Source: CAVQFB01 sp963711675
GTDB taxonomy: Bacteria; Acidobacteriota; Terriglobia; Terriglobales; Acidobacteriaceae
Direction of reading: 5' to 3'
DNA length: 64,000 bases
NCBI GenBank assembly: GCA_963711675.1
Contig: CAVQFB010000011.1
Span: 310,001 to 374,000, forward strand
In this document: positions 19,339 through 29,690 of the stretch, piece by piece
Numbering within the stretch: the first letter of the stretch is position 1
Layout of the letters: each line of letters begins with the position of its first letter
Notes under the pieces: generated by a model
The model's input: only the letters and a program-made list of their open reading frames with translations
What the model was told of the DNA's origin: nothing
The model's database searches: none
Position numbers and translations under genes: made by a program

Positions 19339-19408
19339 ACTTGGTTTCGCCCCGGGACTCAAGGCCTAGCGACGCAAACGCACAGGGGAAGGATTAAGAC
19401 AAACGACG

Positions 19409-19747
19409 ATGACGAAAGTTGAGGCAATCATCCAAACCTCCAAGCTGGAAACCGTAAAGAATGCGCTGCAGGAAATCGGCGTGGAGGGCATGACGGTGCT
19501 CGAGGTTCGCGGCCATGGCCGTCAGAAGGGGCACACCGAGTTCTATCGTGGCCGCGAGTACACGGTTGATCTGATCCCCAAGATCAAGCTGGAAGTGGTA
19601 CTGGCGGATGGCCTGGTGGAGAAAGCCATCCAGGCCATCACGAGCGCCGCCCGCACGGGAAAGATCGGAGACGGGAAGATTTTTCTTTCACGCGTCGATG
19701 AGGTCATCCGCATCCGTAATGATGAGCGGGGCGAAGGCGCCCTCTAG
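19409..19747 (+). CDS. glnK: PII nitrogen regulatory protein GlnK/GlnB
   Basis: 112 aa, exactly the PII length. The T-loop segment HTEFYRGREYTVDLIPK includes the uridylylation Tyr51, the B-loop region is TGKIGDGKIF, and VRGHGRQKGH is the first signature. It senses 2-oxoglutarate, ATP/ADP and, when unmodified, blocks AmtB. Position between amtB and glnD supports GlnK. An AAGGA lies about 14 bases before the ATG. Confidence 0.96.
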   Translation: MTKVEAIIQTSKLETVKNALQEIGVEGMTVLEVRGHGRQKGHTEFYRGREYTVDLIPKIKLEVVLADGLVEKAIQAITSAARTGKIGDGKIFLSRVDEVIRIRNDERGEGAL

Positions 19748-19785
19748 GCTTTTGCCGCGCGGGCAAGAATAACAGGGGGTCTGCC

Positions 19786-22428
19786 ATTCCAGAGCCAGCC
19801 TCACACGGGGTCGGATCACCGCCGCCGGGCCTGACCTCGGCCCCCTCCTCGGGCGGCGACCTCCGCGATCGGTATCGTGAAGAATGGTTGCGGATCGAAG
19901 CCGATTTTGCCATCACCGGCAACGGGCGGGCTGCCGTCACACGGCGCACGGTGCTGGTCGAAAATTTCATTCTCAGGCTCTGGAAGGAAATCATCTCTTC
20001 CGAGGAGGGCGGTCCGCAAGGTTTTGCCGTCGTGGCACTGGGAGGCTTCGGCCGTGGCTGGCTCTTCCCCTACTCCGACATCGATCTTCTCTTTCTTTGT
20101 GAGGACCGGAAAACCGAGCAGGAATATAAGGATCGAATCCGGCGCATCTCACAAGAACTTTGGGACTTGCGCCTCAAGTTGAGCCCGGCCACGCGCACTC
20201 TCGGCGAGTGCGATCTCTTCGATGCCAACAACATCGAGTTCACGATTTCTCTGCTCGATAGCCGCTACCTCTCCGGCGACCTGAGCCTGTTCAACCGGCT
20301 TCATGACCAGGTAATTCCCAAGCTGATCCTGCTCGAATCGCAATCGGTGGTGCAGAGCCTGGCCGAGGTCACGCGCACGCGCCATGCGAAATTCGGCAAC
20401 ACGGTATTTCAGCTGGAACCGGACATCAAAGACACGCCGGGTGGTTTGCGCGACTACAACGTGACCTGCTGGCTTGCGCTGATCTCGGCCATGGACAAGC
20501 TTCAGGACTGGCCAAATCCGAAGTCCCTGTTGCCAGCGTCACAGCGCAGGCAACTCGACGCTGCGCTGGAGTTTCTGATGTCGGTACGGTGCTTCCTGCA
20601 TTTCCGGCACGGACGCGACGACAACGCGCTTTCCTGGGAAGCACAGGATGAAGCCGCCAATCGCCGAATCGGAGTCGGTGGCGGCGAGCCGGGCAATGCC
20701 GCGGACTGGATGCGCGTCTACTTTGGCCACGTCCGCAGCATTCACCGCGTGTCCACGCAACTGCTGGAGGAGATTCCGGCGGCGTGGTCGTCTCTCTACC
20801 GGCAATTTCAGAATTGGCGGTCGCGACTCTCAAACGCAGAATTCTCCGTGGTGGACGGACTCATCTTCCTGCAGCAGTCTTCTGCGCTGGAGGATCCCGA
20901 GGTTCTGCTACGCATGTTTCACTTCATTTCCCACCATGGATTGCGCCTGAGCACAACAACGGAATACCGCATTGAGCAAGTCTTGCCCAGCCTGGCTGCG
21001 ACGCCGCCGCGTGGCGCGGAGCTGTGGCTGTATCTGGGCGAAATTCTGATCGAACCCCACGCCGCTCAGGCGCTGCGGGCCATGCACTCCCTGCGATTGC
21101 TCACGCTGCTGCTGCCCGAGTTGAAAACGATCGACTCGCTGGTGGTGCGTGACTTCTACCACCGCTTTACCGTCGACGAGCATTCCTTTCTTGCGATTGA
21201 CAGCCTGCACCGCCTACGGCAATCGCCCTCGGAGTGGGACCAGCGTTATGCCGACATCCTCTCCGAACTGGAGCAACCGGAGTTGCTCTACCTTTCCCTG
21301 CTATTGCACGACACGGGAAAGGGAGTGTCGGGCGCGAATCACGTGGAAGCCAGCATGGAGATCGCGAATCAATGTCTGGACCGGCTCGACCTGGAACCAT
21401 CGGAACGGGAGACCGTACTCTTTCTTATTGGCAATCACCTGGAAATGTCGGCGGCAATGCGGCGGGACATTTTTGATCCGGCGAACGTGAGCGCGTTCGC
21501 TGAAAAAGTGGGTACGTCCGAACGCCTGAAGATGCTTTGCCTGATGACCTATGCCGACATCAAGGCGGTCAATCCCGATGCACTCACGCCGTGGAAAGCG
21601 GAAAACGTCTGGCAACTCTACATCGCCACGGTCAACTATCTCAACCGCAGCGTCGATCACCGACTGCACGCCGATCTTCATGACGAGAAGCTAACCCGGC
21701 TGCGGACGCTAGCCCCGATTGCCGGCAAGAACATCAAAGCCTTTCTGGAGGGATTGCCCGAGCGCTACCTGAGAACGTACCCAGCGGAAGAGGTACTGCA
21801 TCACCTGGAGATGGCGCAGCGTATTGAAAACGATCCGATTCAACTCGCTCTCAAACGCGGGCGCCACTGGTTTGAACTGACCATGGTCACACGCGACCGC
21901 CCATTTCTGTTCGCGACTGTGGCCGGTGCGCTCGCCGCGTGGGGCATGAACATCGTGAAGGCGAATGCTTTCTCGAATGAGGCGGGCACGGTCGTGGACA
22001 CGTTCTACTTCACCGACCGCTTTCGCACGCTGGAGCTGAACCTTACGGAGTGGGAGCGCTTCCAGAACAACATTACGGACATCATTTCCGGCGAGGCGGA
22101 TCTGGAGCGCATGTTACGGGATCGCCTGCGCGCGGAGGAAAAGAACAGTGCCGCCAAGGTGAAGATCGAGACCCGCATCGATTTCGACAACGAGTGCTCA
22201 CCTGCGAGCACGCTGGTGCAAATCATCGCGCAGGACCGGTCGGGCCTGTTGCACCTGATCGCGTCGGGCCTCTCCCATCATCACTGCAACATCGAGATTG
22301 CCATCATCGACACCGAAGGCCAGATGGCGATTGACGTTTTTTATTTGACCACGGGGAGAGCGAAACTAACCGCCGAGCAACAACACCGTCTGCAAAAGCA
22401 CCTGCTCAAAGAAATCCGGACGGATTGA
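19786..22428 (+). CDS. glnD: [Protein-PII] uridylyltransferase/uridylyl-removing enzyme GlnD
   Basis: Bifunctional enzyme that uridylylates PII when glutamine is low and removes UMP when it is high. The nucleotidyltransferase motif GGFGRGWLFPYSDIDLLFL is followed by the HD domain (LLHDTGKGVSGANHVEAS) and two C-terminal ACT domains. The first in-frame TTG is at 19888, but the frame is open further upstream and reads PEPASHGVGSPPPG then LRDRYREEWLRIE, which fits GlnD N-termini. The best-placed initiator is ATT at 19786 with AGGGGG six bases before it, giving 880 aa. No in-frame ATG or GTG is available, so the start is uncertain. Confidence 0.9.
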   Translation: MPEPASHGVGSPPPGLTSAPSSGGDLRDRYREEWLRIEADFAITGNGRAAVTRRTVLVENFILRLWKEIISSEEGGPQGFAVVALGGFGRGWLFPYSDIDLLFLCEDRKTEQEYKDRIRRISQELWDLRLKLSPATRTLGECDLFDANNIEFTISLLDSRYLSGDLSLFNRLHDQVIPKLILLESQSVVQSLAEVTRTRHAKFGNTVFQLEPDIKDTPGGLRDYNVTCWLALISAMDKLQDWPNPKSLLPASQRRQLDAALEFLMSVRCFLHFRHGRDDNALSWEAQDEAANRRIGVGGGEPGNAADWMRVYFGHVRSIHRVSTQLLEEIPAAWSSLYRQFQNWRSRLSNAEFSVVDGLIFLQQSSALEDPEVLLRMFHFISHHGLRLSTTTEYRIEQVLPSLAATPPRGAELWLYLGEILIEPHAAQALRAMHSLRLLTLLLPELKTIDSLVVRDFYHRFTVDEHSFLAIDSLHRLRQSPSEWDQRYADILSELEQPELLYLSLLLHDTGKGVSGANHVEASMEIANQCLDRLDLEPSERETVLFLIGNHLEMSAAMRRDIFDPANVSAFAEKVGTSERLKMLCLMTYADIKAVNPDALTPWKAENVWQLYIATVNYLNRSVDHRLHADLHDEKLTRLRTLAPIAGKNIKAFLEGLPERYLRTYPAEEVLHHLEMAQRIENDPIQLALKRGRHWFELTMVTRDRPFLFATVAGALAAWGMNIVKANAFSNEAGTVVDTFYFTDRFRTLELNLTEWERFQNNITDIISGEADLERMLRDRLRAEEKNSAAKVKIETRIDFDNECSPASTLVQIIAQDRSGLLHLIASGLSHHHCNIEIAIIDTEGQMAIDVFYLTTGRAKLTAEQQHRLQKHLLKEIRTD

Positions 22429-22556
22429 GTTGGTGGTCGGTCTGCAATGCGAACAATGCACGGCTTCTGGCTTGCGAGGTGATGGGCGTGGAGTGACTGG
22501 CGCAGTCACGCAGGTCAAGACGGCCGCACAACATGGGTGCGCGTCGCGAGATCTTG

Positions 22557-22895
22557 TTAGGAGCGCTGACGTGCGGCCAGCGGGCTCGCGCGCTCGGTGC
22601 TGACAGGCTGTCGGTATTCCGGAGCGAAGCTCTCAACCTCAACCGGGGGCCGCTGCTCGATGGTACCGACTACAGGAACGTCTTCGACATGGTTCCACGT
22701 AACAAACTGGTCCTCTGCGCATAAGCGATCGACCAGGCGCTGTTGGCGTGGAGTGAGCACCTTGTGGGGCAGAGAGTGGAAGTGCCGAAACACCCAGAGC
22801 AGATATATGCGTTGTTGGAATGAGAGCTGAACGTAGCGGGGTCCGATAGGCGTCAACACACGAAGAACGCCGACGGCCAGTTTTTCAATCCACAT
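22557..22895 (-). CDS. Conserved-looking hypothetical protein
   Basis: About 112 aa starting MWIEKLAVGVLRVL at 22895, preceded by AGGTGG. The sequence (SFQQRIYLLWVFRHFHSLPH, LTPRQQRLVDRLCAED) is amphipathic and coherent rather than shadow-like. No antisense gene overlaps it. No family recognised; the N-terminal half might associate with membrane. Confidence 0.55.
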   Translation of the reverse strand: MWIEKLAVGVLRVLTPIGPRYVQLSFQQRIYLLWVFRHFHSLPHKVLTPRQQRLVDRLCAEDQFVTWNHVEDVPVVGTIEQRPPVEVESFAPEYRQPVSTERASPLAARQRS

Positions 22896-23220
22896 AAACA
22901 GGCCCACCTGAAATAGGAAACACTTTTTCGCCAGAGCAATTCGAGGGCCGACATTATTGCACTAGGAATGATGCAATGGAAAGTCAAATCTTCAGCTTTC
23001 CCACAACGCACACTTGCACCAATTTAGCGCTCTGGTCAGCAGCGGGTTTGGGAGTGACCGACGCAAACGCGAAAGTCAAACCACCGGATGTTGGGTCTGG
23101 AGTTGAGAGCTTGTAAGGATTCCAACGGGACGCTAATGATAATAAAATCAATGCGTTACGGCATCGCTTCTGCGCGGAGCGCGGAAGGTGCAGCCTGCCC
23201 CAGGTCTCTTTCAAGGACGG
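22896..23220. other. Intergenic region without a convincing gene
   Basis: A 76-codon minus frame at 22984-23214 lacks a Shine-Dalgarno sequence and domain character. Nothing else recognised. Confidence 0.45.
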
Positions 23221-23550
23221 TCATTGCGGAATTTCCGGCATGACGTCAAGCCGGTCAAATACTGCAGCGACCCCGAACCCCTGGCCTGTACCTGCCTCTA
23301 CCCGCACCACGGAGGCCTGGCAGCAGACCCACTTTCTTTCTCCGGCGGTCACCTCTTTGGGAAGAATCAGTACCATTTCGAGCTGGCTGCCTTCGGTAAT
23401 GTTCGAGTCGGAGTAAAAGAAAATTCCCTGCGCACTCAGATCGCGGGTGTAAGCAATCTGCTCGGCGCTGCCGTCCTTGGGCTTAACCGTAACCGGAAGA
23501 CGGACTTCCACCCGGTTGCGAGAACGTCGCTCACTCTTAGTGGTGCTCAT
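23221..23550 (-). CDS. PilZ-domain protein
   Basis: 109 aa from ATG 23550 (MSTTKSERRSRNR). It carries the c-di-GMP-binding signature of PilZ: an N-terminal Arg-rich RRSRNR segment and, about 30 residues later, DLSAQGIFF (D/N-x-S-x-x-G). The remainder is beta-strand rich (EMVLILP, KWVCCQASVVRVE). A stand-alone PilZ protein probably relays c-di-GMP to an unknown partner. Confidence 0.85.
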   Translation of the reverse strand: MSTTKSERRSRNRVEVRLPVTVKPKDGSAEQIAYTRDLSAQGIFFYSDSNITEGSQLEMVLILPKEVTAGERKWVCCQASVVRVEAGTGQGFGVAAVFDRLDVMPEIPQ

Positions 23551-23702
23551 TAGTGAGGAGGCTAACACGCCCGGCGCGATTTGCGAACCAGTGTCTGGTC
23601 AGCAAGGAGATTCCTGGATCAGGAATACAAGAACGGTGGAAAACAGAGTCGAAACCCCAAGGGCAAAATTTTCCCGGAGTAGATATTTCTTGCCCAAAAG
23701 AA

Positions 23703-25157
23703 TCAGTACTCTGGCCGCTTTGAGCGCTCTTCAGGAACCACCAGAGCCTGCTCGAGCGTGGGCAGATTCGTGCTGCGTAACCGGGCCTCTGTTTCGTGCA
23801 GTTTGTCGGTGGCGCCGCTCGCAGCATAGGCCTGAGCCAACAGTTTCATCGAGGCAGGCTCGTAGGCGTCGTCTTCCAGCTCAGCAATCGCCTCGGTATA
23901 TTTTTCCTTGGCGAAGAGCACGGCGCCCATAGCGCCGTGATAGGAACTCTGGACGATTGTGCTGCGGCTGCCAGTCACCATGTTCTGCAGTTCGAAGATC
24001 GACTGGTCAACAACATCCGTCTGTCCGGCGTGGAGAGCACGCACAACCCGTTGACGGAGAATTCTCGATCTCTCCTCATCCCGATCGGACTGGGTCACGT
24101 CCTTGTCGTGCCAAATCGCCGCCTCGGCTGCATCGAGATATTTGATGGCAAGGGCATCGTCGGTCTGGTACTCCGCCATATTGCGATGAGCCTGTGCCTC
24201 CAGGAGAGCATATCCCTGCCGGTGAGCCGCCTCTGCCAGTTCCTGAAAAGCCTTGTCGGCGTCTGCGAATTTATTTTCTCGCACCCAGGTCATCGCCTTC
24301 TGCATGCTGTAGTCGATTTGATCCGCGGTGTTATGCGCGTGCTGGATGGCCTTGTCATACTCGGGCCGTGCCTGTTCTTCGTTGCCCATCAATGCGTAGG
24401 TATCGGCGATACCAAGCTGCGAGCTGATGAAGTCGGGATCGATTTTCAGCGCAGCACGGTATTGGGCGAGAGCTTCTTCAAAATTGCCTGACATGCGGAG
24501 AATTTCCGCGTACGAATCGTGAGGATTAGGTTCGCCGGGAAGCAGAGTGACATAACGGTCCATGGCTGCGAACGCTTTGTCGAACCTCCGGTTGCGCGCG
24601 AAGGCATAGGCCAGATCGTTGAGCCCAGCCGGATAGTTCTTGTCGATGGCGAGAGCGCGCTCGAAATATTTCTGCGCGAGTTCGTAGTTGTTCTCGCCCA
24701 TCAGCCAGTTGCCCGCCAGGTAGAGGAGGCGCTTGTCCTTGGGAAACATGGCAAGCATGTCATTCATGGCGGCGATGCCGACAATGAAGTTTCCTTCTTC
24801 GACATTCGCGATCCACTTGACCATCAAGCGCTCACCGGGGCTGGCATGTTCGGCGGCAGCCTTGGCTTTTTCCCGTGACGCTACAACTTCCTGCGGGTCC
24901 CGACTGTTGAATGCGACCCAGGCCCAGGCCACGGCGAAGTTCGGGTCTTCTTTGGTTGCGGCTCTCCATCCGATAGTGGCGCGGTCGAGGTAGAGGTTCT
25001 CGTAGTCGGCCATGGCGCGCTCGTAAAGGTCCCGCGCCTTAACGGAAGACGTGGTCAGTGGCATCGTCTTCTGGTCGGATTGCTTGATGTGGTGCGCATA
25101 AGCCGGGACTGCCAGGCAGAGGCACGCGAGGAGCAAGCTGGATGTAAGCCGGCGCAT
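23703..25157 (-). CDS. Exported tetratricopeptide-repeat protein
   Basis: 484 aa with a signal peptide (MRRLTSSLLLACLCLAVPAYA) followed by repeated TPR helices. Recognisable units include LAGNWLMGENNYELAQKYFE, LNDLAYAFARNRRFDKAFAA, YAEILRMSGNFEEALAQYR and LGIADTYALMGNEEQARPEY. The segment GERLMVKWIANVEEG resembles TPR proteins of Acidobacteria. Likely periplasmic scaffold; partner unknown. Confidence 0.82.
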   Translation of the reverse strand: MRRLTSSLLLACLCLAVPAYAHHIKQSDQKTMPLTTSSVKARDLYERAMADYENLYLDRATIGWRAATKEDPNFAVAWAWVAFNSRDPQEVVASREKAKAAAEHASPGERLMVKWIANVEEGNFIVGIAAMNDMLAMFPKDKRLLYLAGNWLMGENNYELAQKYFERALAIDKNYPAGLNDLAYAFARNRRFDKAFAAMDRYVTLLPGEPNPHDSYAEILRMSGNFEEALAQYRAALKIDPDFISSQLGIADTYALMGNEEQARPEYDKAIQHAHNTADQIDYSMQKAMTWVRENKFADADKAFQELAEAAHRQGYALLEAQAHRNMAEYQTDDALAIKYLDAAEAAIWHDKDVTQSDRDEERSRILRQRVVRALHAGQTDVVDQSIFELQNMVTGSRSTIVQSSYHGAMGAVLFAKEKYTEAIAELEDDAYEPASMKLLAQAYAASGATDKLHETEARLRSTNLPTLEQALVVPEERSKRPEY

Positions 25158-25416
25158 AGTTTTTATCCTGCGAAATCAATCACTTGCAGAAGGGGGGATT
25201 CCTGCCTATGACGCGGAGGTTAGCACGCAGGTTTGGGGTTACCAAGTGACGGAAATCGTACGACTAGTGGAGGATAGGGTAGTTCCTGGCTCCGGTCTGG
25301 TATCTCTTGGCCCCGGCCTTGGCGTCTCTTGGCTACGCTCCGGGCGCTTTGGCATTGACCCGGCCTGACGACTTGAGGGGCGCGGCTGGTGGCCAAGCCA
25401 GCAGAAGCCACAAGCT

Positions 25417-25445
25417 AATAAAAAGCCCTCCCACGAAGGGAGGGC
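25417..25445 (-). terminator. Rho-independent terminator after the TonB-dependent receptor
   Basis: On the minus strand an 8-bp stem GCCCTCCC/GGGAGGGC (25445-25425) with loop TTCGT is followed by TTTTTATT. It lies about 27 bases after the receptor stop codon. Confidence 0.9.
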
Positions 25446-25471
25446 CTGATCCGGGAGAGGTGGCTCATCAG

Positions 25472-28400
25472 CTAGAAGGTGAACTTAGCCGCGAACTGCA
25501 CGCCACGCGGGCCACCGCCGCCCAGGAACGGGTTTCCGATACCAACGTCTCCGGTGGCGGTTAGCGCATAACTTCCCGTCCCCCGGCCATTAGCGTCAAG
25601 CCCGTTAACCGCGGGATCCGAGATGAAGTTCGGCAACTCGGGGTTTGAGAAATTTGGGTGATTGAGCAGGTTGAAGAACTCGGCACGCAGCTGCAGATTC
25701 ACCCGTTCCGTTATCGCTGTGTCTTTGAACACGGAGAAGTTCAGCTCCTTGAAGGTGGGACCCACCAGGGCGTTGCGTCCCAGGTTGCCGAAGTGGCGGG
25801 TACCAGCCAGGCAATTGCTGTCGCCCGAGCTAGAATTCGCCGTCGTGTTGCCGAAGGTGCAAGGAACCTGGAACGAAGTCAGGTTGATGAAGTTGAACGG
25901 AGCTTTTCCGTACTGGATAGGTCCGACTACGTCAGGACGATCAAAGCCTTCGCCCGAGCCTGAATAGTCGCCCTCGAAGTTATAGTTAAAGCTGAACGGC
26001 TGGCCGTCCTGCATGTTCACCACGCCATCGAATCCCCAACCGTTAGTCAGTTTCGAGTAGCCCCCCTTGAATTTGGGAAGCTGATAACTGAAGTTCCAGC
26101 TGAAACGCCGGCGAATGTCAAAGTTGGAATTACCCCGTTCAAGGCTGGTCACCAAACTGTTATTTGGCTGCGCCGCGTTGGGGATGAAATCCTCAAGATC
26201 GCTGGCATCGTCGATGGAGTGCGACCAGGTGAAGTTCGCCTGGCTTGAGAGCCCGTGCCACGAACTAATGCGCAAACTGGTTTGCAGCGCATGATAAATG
26301 GACCCTGCCGTCGACTCTTCCTGGTTCACATAAAAGAAGTTGGGGAAGGCGGTTCGGGGAACGTTAAAGTTAACGCCGTCCGGCCCGTCAAACCCTCCAA
26401 TTGGGCAGTTGGGAAAGGTATGCCCGAAACACTGGCCTCCCGGCGCCGAGGAACTGTCGAAAGCTGTGATCTGAGCCTGACTCGGCTGATTGATGTCGCG
26501 GAACCGGAAAAGCTTGGTGCCTTTCGTCCCCACGTATCCAATTTGCAGGACTGCCTTACTCGTGATCTGCTCCTGGAAATTCAAATTGAAGTTCTGCACG
26601 TAGGGCGTGCGAATGTTCGGATCAACCCCGAAATAGTCGCCCAACGGGTTGGAGCCGGCGAACACAGGACCGGTGCCCAGTGTGCCCCCCGCGAGTCCCG
26701 GCAGAGCCGATGGCAGCTGGTCCAGTTCCCACGTAAGCCGGCCCGGGGCAGAAGGCGCAATTGTACGGAACGTGCCCGAGGAAGATATCTTGCGAGAAGG
26801 CATCGTAGAACATACCCCATCCGCCACGAATGACGCTCTTTCCTTTGCCGGTGAGGTCGTAGGCGAAGGCGATGCGCGGGGCAAAGTTGTTGTAGTCAGG
26901 GTTATACAGCTGGCTCGGCCCTCCTGATGCGCCGACCTGCGAATGCGTCCCACCACCGTTGGCGTCAGCCGATAGAACAGATTGTTCTTCTCGCCCACCA
27001 CTCCGAAGTAGTCCCAGCGCATGCCGTAGATTGAGAGTCAGGCGCGGAGTCAACGCGGAAACTGTCTTGAAGATAGAAACCTGTGGTTGTTTTCCAAGGA
27101 GTGGCGAAGAGTGTTGCCTTCGGCGATCTTTCCCGCTATCGGGAACGCCGTTCGAGGAAAGCACGCCAGATCGCCGAAAGCCCAATTTGCCGCGGAAAGT
27201 ATTGTCCTGAATGAGCTGGATTGTGGTCCGGCGGAACTCGTAGCCGAATTTCACGTCGTGGCGGCCCGCTTTCCAGGAATAGTTATCGATGAAGTGCCAG
27301 TTGGCATCGACGCGCGAGCGCGGAACCGAGTTGGTGGCACCGATTGGAGAGAAACCGGTGACCGAAATGTGTGGCAAACCAAAATCAAAGGGAGAGGTCA
27401 CGCCGGTGTTGTAGCCGATGGGATTGGGGTTGAAGGTGTGATCCTGAGGAAAGAAGCCTTCCGCAAAACGGTTCCAGCCCAAGCGCGCTTCGTTGACCTG
27501 GGTCGGACCCATCACCTTGACATAGGAGATACGACACCAGTTGTACGCGGGTCGGCGTGATGGTGTTAAAGCCGGGCAACAAGCCTCCCGCCAGCTGGGC
27601 GAAGGGAAAGCTCTGATTGCTGTCGCCGAAGTAGTAGCGGCCGGTCAGCAGGTTACTGGCGTTAAAGTTGTGATCGACCTTCGCAATCATGCTGTCGACA
27701 CGATTGTTGAAGAGAGTGGACGTCGCGAGGTTGTGGCCGTTGGGACAGCCGCTGTCTCCGAGGCCATCGGCACCGCCCGGCGTGTTGGGCAGCTGATGTC
27801 GAGATTCGGCGGCGCGGCCACGGATTGCGTGCCAGCAGGTCTGCGATGGCCGAGTTGGTAGCGCCGCCATCAACAGCGCAATCTGCCTGGTTCGGGCACG
27901 CAGCTGCGTTCCCGACTGCGCACCGGATTCGCGCTGTCCTTCGTAGTTGACGTAGAAGAACGTGTGTCTTTCACGATCGGGCCGCCCAGCGATCCGCCGA
28001 ACTGATTGTTGTGGAACGGATTCTTCGTCCGCCGACATTGTTGAAGAAATTGCTGCGCCGCCGAGCGAACTGGTGCGGTTGATATTCCAGCCCGGAACCG
28101 TGCAGCTGGTTGGTGCCGCTCTTGGTCACGATGTTCACGACGGCGCCGCTGTTGCGTCCATATTCGGCCTCATAGTTGGAGAGCACGCGCAGTTCGGCCA
28201 CAGCGTCGAGTGGCAGAATCGTCGCCGGATCGCCGAATACGCCGGCTTCGTTGATGGCGGGATCGTTGCGGAAGCCGTCGTTCATATCGGTGCCGTCGAG
28301 CAGGAAGTTGTTCGACGGCCACGCGAGCCGTTCATCGAGAACGTGCCGAATGAGCCGGGCGAGTCGGAAATCTGGTCTGGCGAGCCAGCAACACCGGGAT

Positions 28401-28867
28401 TCAGGTAGATCAGCTTGGTGTAGTCGCGGCCATTGACGGGATGATTCTCGATCGTCGTCGGCTCGTGAGAGTGCCGCCAAGCTCGGCGGAGGTGGTTTCC
28501 ACCTGGGGCAAAAGTCGCCGGAAACTTCGACGGTCTGGAAACCTTCCAGCTTGAACTGACATCGACACGGCGCTCGGTGGCGACGTCGACCACGACGCCG
28601 GTCGTGGCGGAGGTCTGGAAGCCGCTCTGGGAGATGGTAACCGTATAAGTGCCAATAGGCAGTTCGGGGATCGAGTAGCTGCCGTCCGCGCTGGTCTGCG
28701 GTGGTGCGCTCGAGGCCGGTCGCGGTGTTCTTGGCTGCGACCTTGGCTCCGGAGACCACGGCGCCGGAGGCATCGGTCACGGTGCCGAGGATAGTTCCGC
28801 GGAAGGTCTGCGCGACCAGTGTGGCGGAAGCCAGTATTGCGAAGGCCAGCATTATCCGAACTCTCAT
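25472..28867 (-). pseudogene. Oar-like TonB-dependent receptor, fragmented by many frameshifts
   Basis: ATG at 28867 follows AAGGAG. The product starts with a signal peptide and a carboxypeptidase-regulatory-like domain (TFRGTILGTVTDASGAVV). Then come plug-domain pieces (NNFLLDGTDMNDGFRN, NYEAEYGRNSGAVVNIVTKS) and a long barrel ending GVQFAAKFTF. All frames are needed in turn: at least eight one-base shifts lie between about 28.7 and 26.6 kb, while 27.0-25.5 kb is clean. Translated pieces between shifts remain well conserved with few in-frame stops, which fits consensus errors better than old decay. Total length is about 1,130 codons, normal for the family. Confidence 0.85.
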
Positions 28868-28930
28868 TTTGTTCTCCTTATTTCCCCAAAAACAGTTACG
28901 CGAATCGGTCAGGTACCCCTGGAATTGTCC

Positions 28931-28947
28931 CCCGGGAAGTTCCCGGG
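28931..28947. promoter_or_regulatory. 17-bp perfect palindrome upstream of the TonB-dependent receptor
   Basis: CCCGGGAA-G-TTCCCGGG, about 65 bases upstream of the receptor start codon. It could be an operator for a dimeric regulator or an RNA hairpin in the leader. The region 28868-29289 holds no other recognisable gene. Confidence 0.4.
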
Positions 28948-29289
28948 CAGTAACCGCCTCCGGAATAGGCCAGTATCATTTCAGGCGCTCTGCCGTGAAC
29001 AACAAAAAAAATCGCACGCACCTAGCAAATTCCCAATTTGACCTGGAGGAGTGGGAATGCCTTGCGGAGCACTTCTCACCGGTGTGAAGCCGGGCCGGCG
29101 TGAAGTATGCAAATTTTTTCATATCGACCGCGCAGGATGGCGATCATTATCCCCAGAAGCAAGGCGAGCTAGAGTAAACAAAGCGCTGCTTGCCGTCAAG
29201 ATGAACCAAACTCCCTATTGTCGACTGGGGTACAATAGCTGGGAGTTGGCGGCGTACTTGCCTAGAGCTGCGCCAACCAGGTGGGCAGC

Positions 29290-29634
29290 ATGGTGCGCTG
29301 GGTTGCATTCGACGACGATACCGCGGAAGCGGTGGTAAGCAAGTTCAGGCGCGGGGCCGCGGAAATCCGTGAAGGAGAAACTCCCCTGGATGCAGCGCTC
29401 GGGGTGGATCGTCCAAGTGTAATGATTCTCCCATCTTCAACACCCGGCAAGGTTTTGCTGGCGAGCGTTGAGCCCAAGACCGCAGCAGCCCGGGCGAGCG
29501 CTCAGAGACCTTCCGTCGTCAATGCGTCACCGGTCCTGCCGTTTGGCAGACAGCCATCCCGTGCGATGGCTCGCCCGGACCGGTCGGCTAAGAACCGTCC
29601 ATCCAAGAAGTGGTGGAACCGCCGAAGCGCGTAA
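29290..29634 (+). CDS. Hypothetical protein with basic, Ala/Pro-rich tail
   Basis: About 114 aa from ATG 29290 (MVRWVAFDDDTAEAVV), preceded by AGGTGG. The first 60 residues look folded (KFRRGAAEIREGETPLDAAL, VMILPSSTPGKVLLASVEPK); the last 50 are basic and low in complexity, ending KKWWNRRSA. Upstream are an inverted repeat CTATTGT/ACAATAG (29215-29238) and a TACAAT box. Family not recognised. Confidence 0.5.
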   Translation: MVRWVAFDDDTAEAVVSKFRRGAAEIREGETPLDAALGVDRPSVMILPSSTPGKVLLASVEPKTAAARASAQRPSVVNASPVLPFGRQPSRAMARPDRSAKNRPSKKWWNRRSA

Positions 29635-29690
29635 GTCCCCGCCGTTGCGATTGCCCTTTCAAGTTTTCGGGAAACTTATTCGAGTGAGGC

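Noticed and set aside
22984..23214. 76-codon minus-strand frame before the PilZ gene
   Set aside because: Composition not protein-like and no ribosome-binding site.
29051..29338. 95-codon plus-strand frame upstream of the small hypothetical gene
   Set aside because: Overlaps the better-supported frame at 29290 and lacks coherent sequence.
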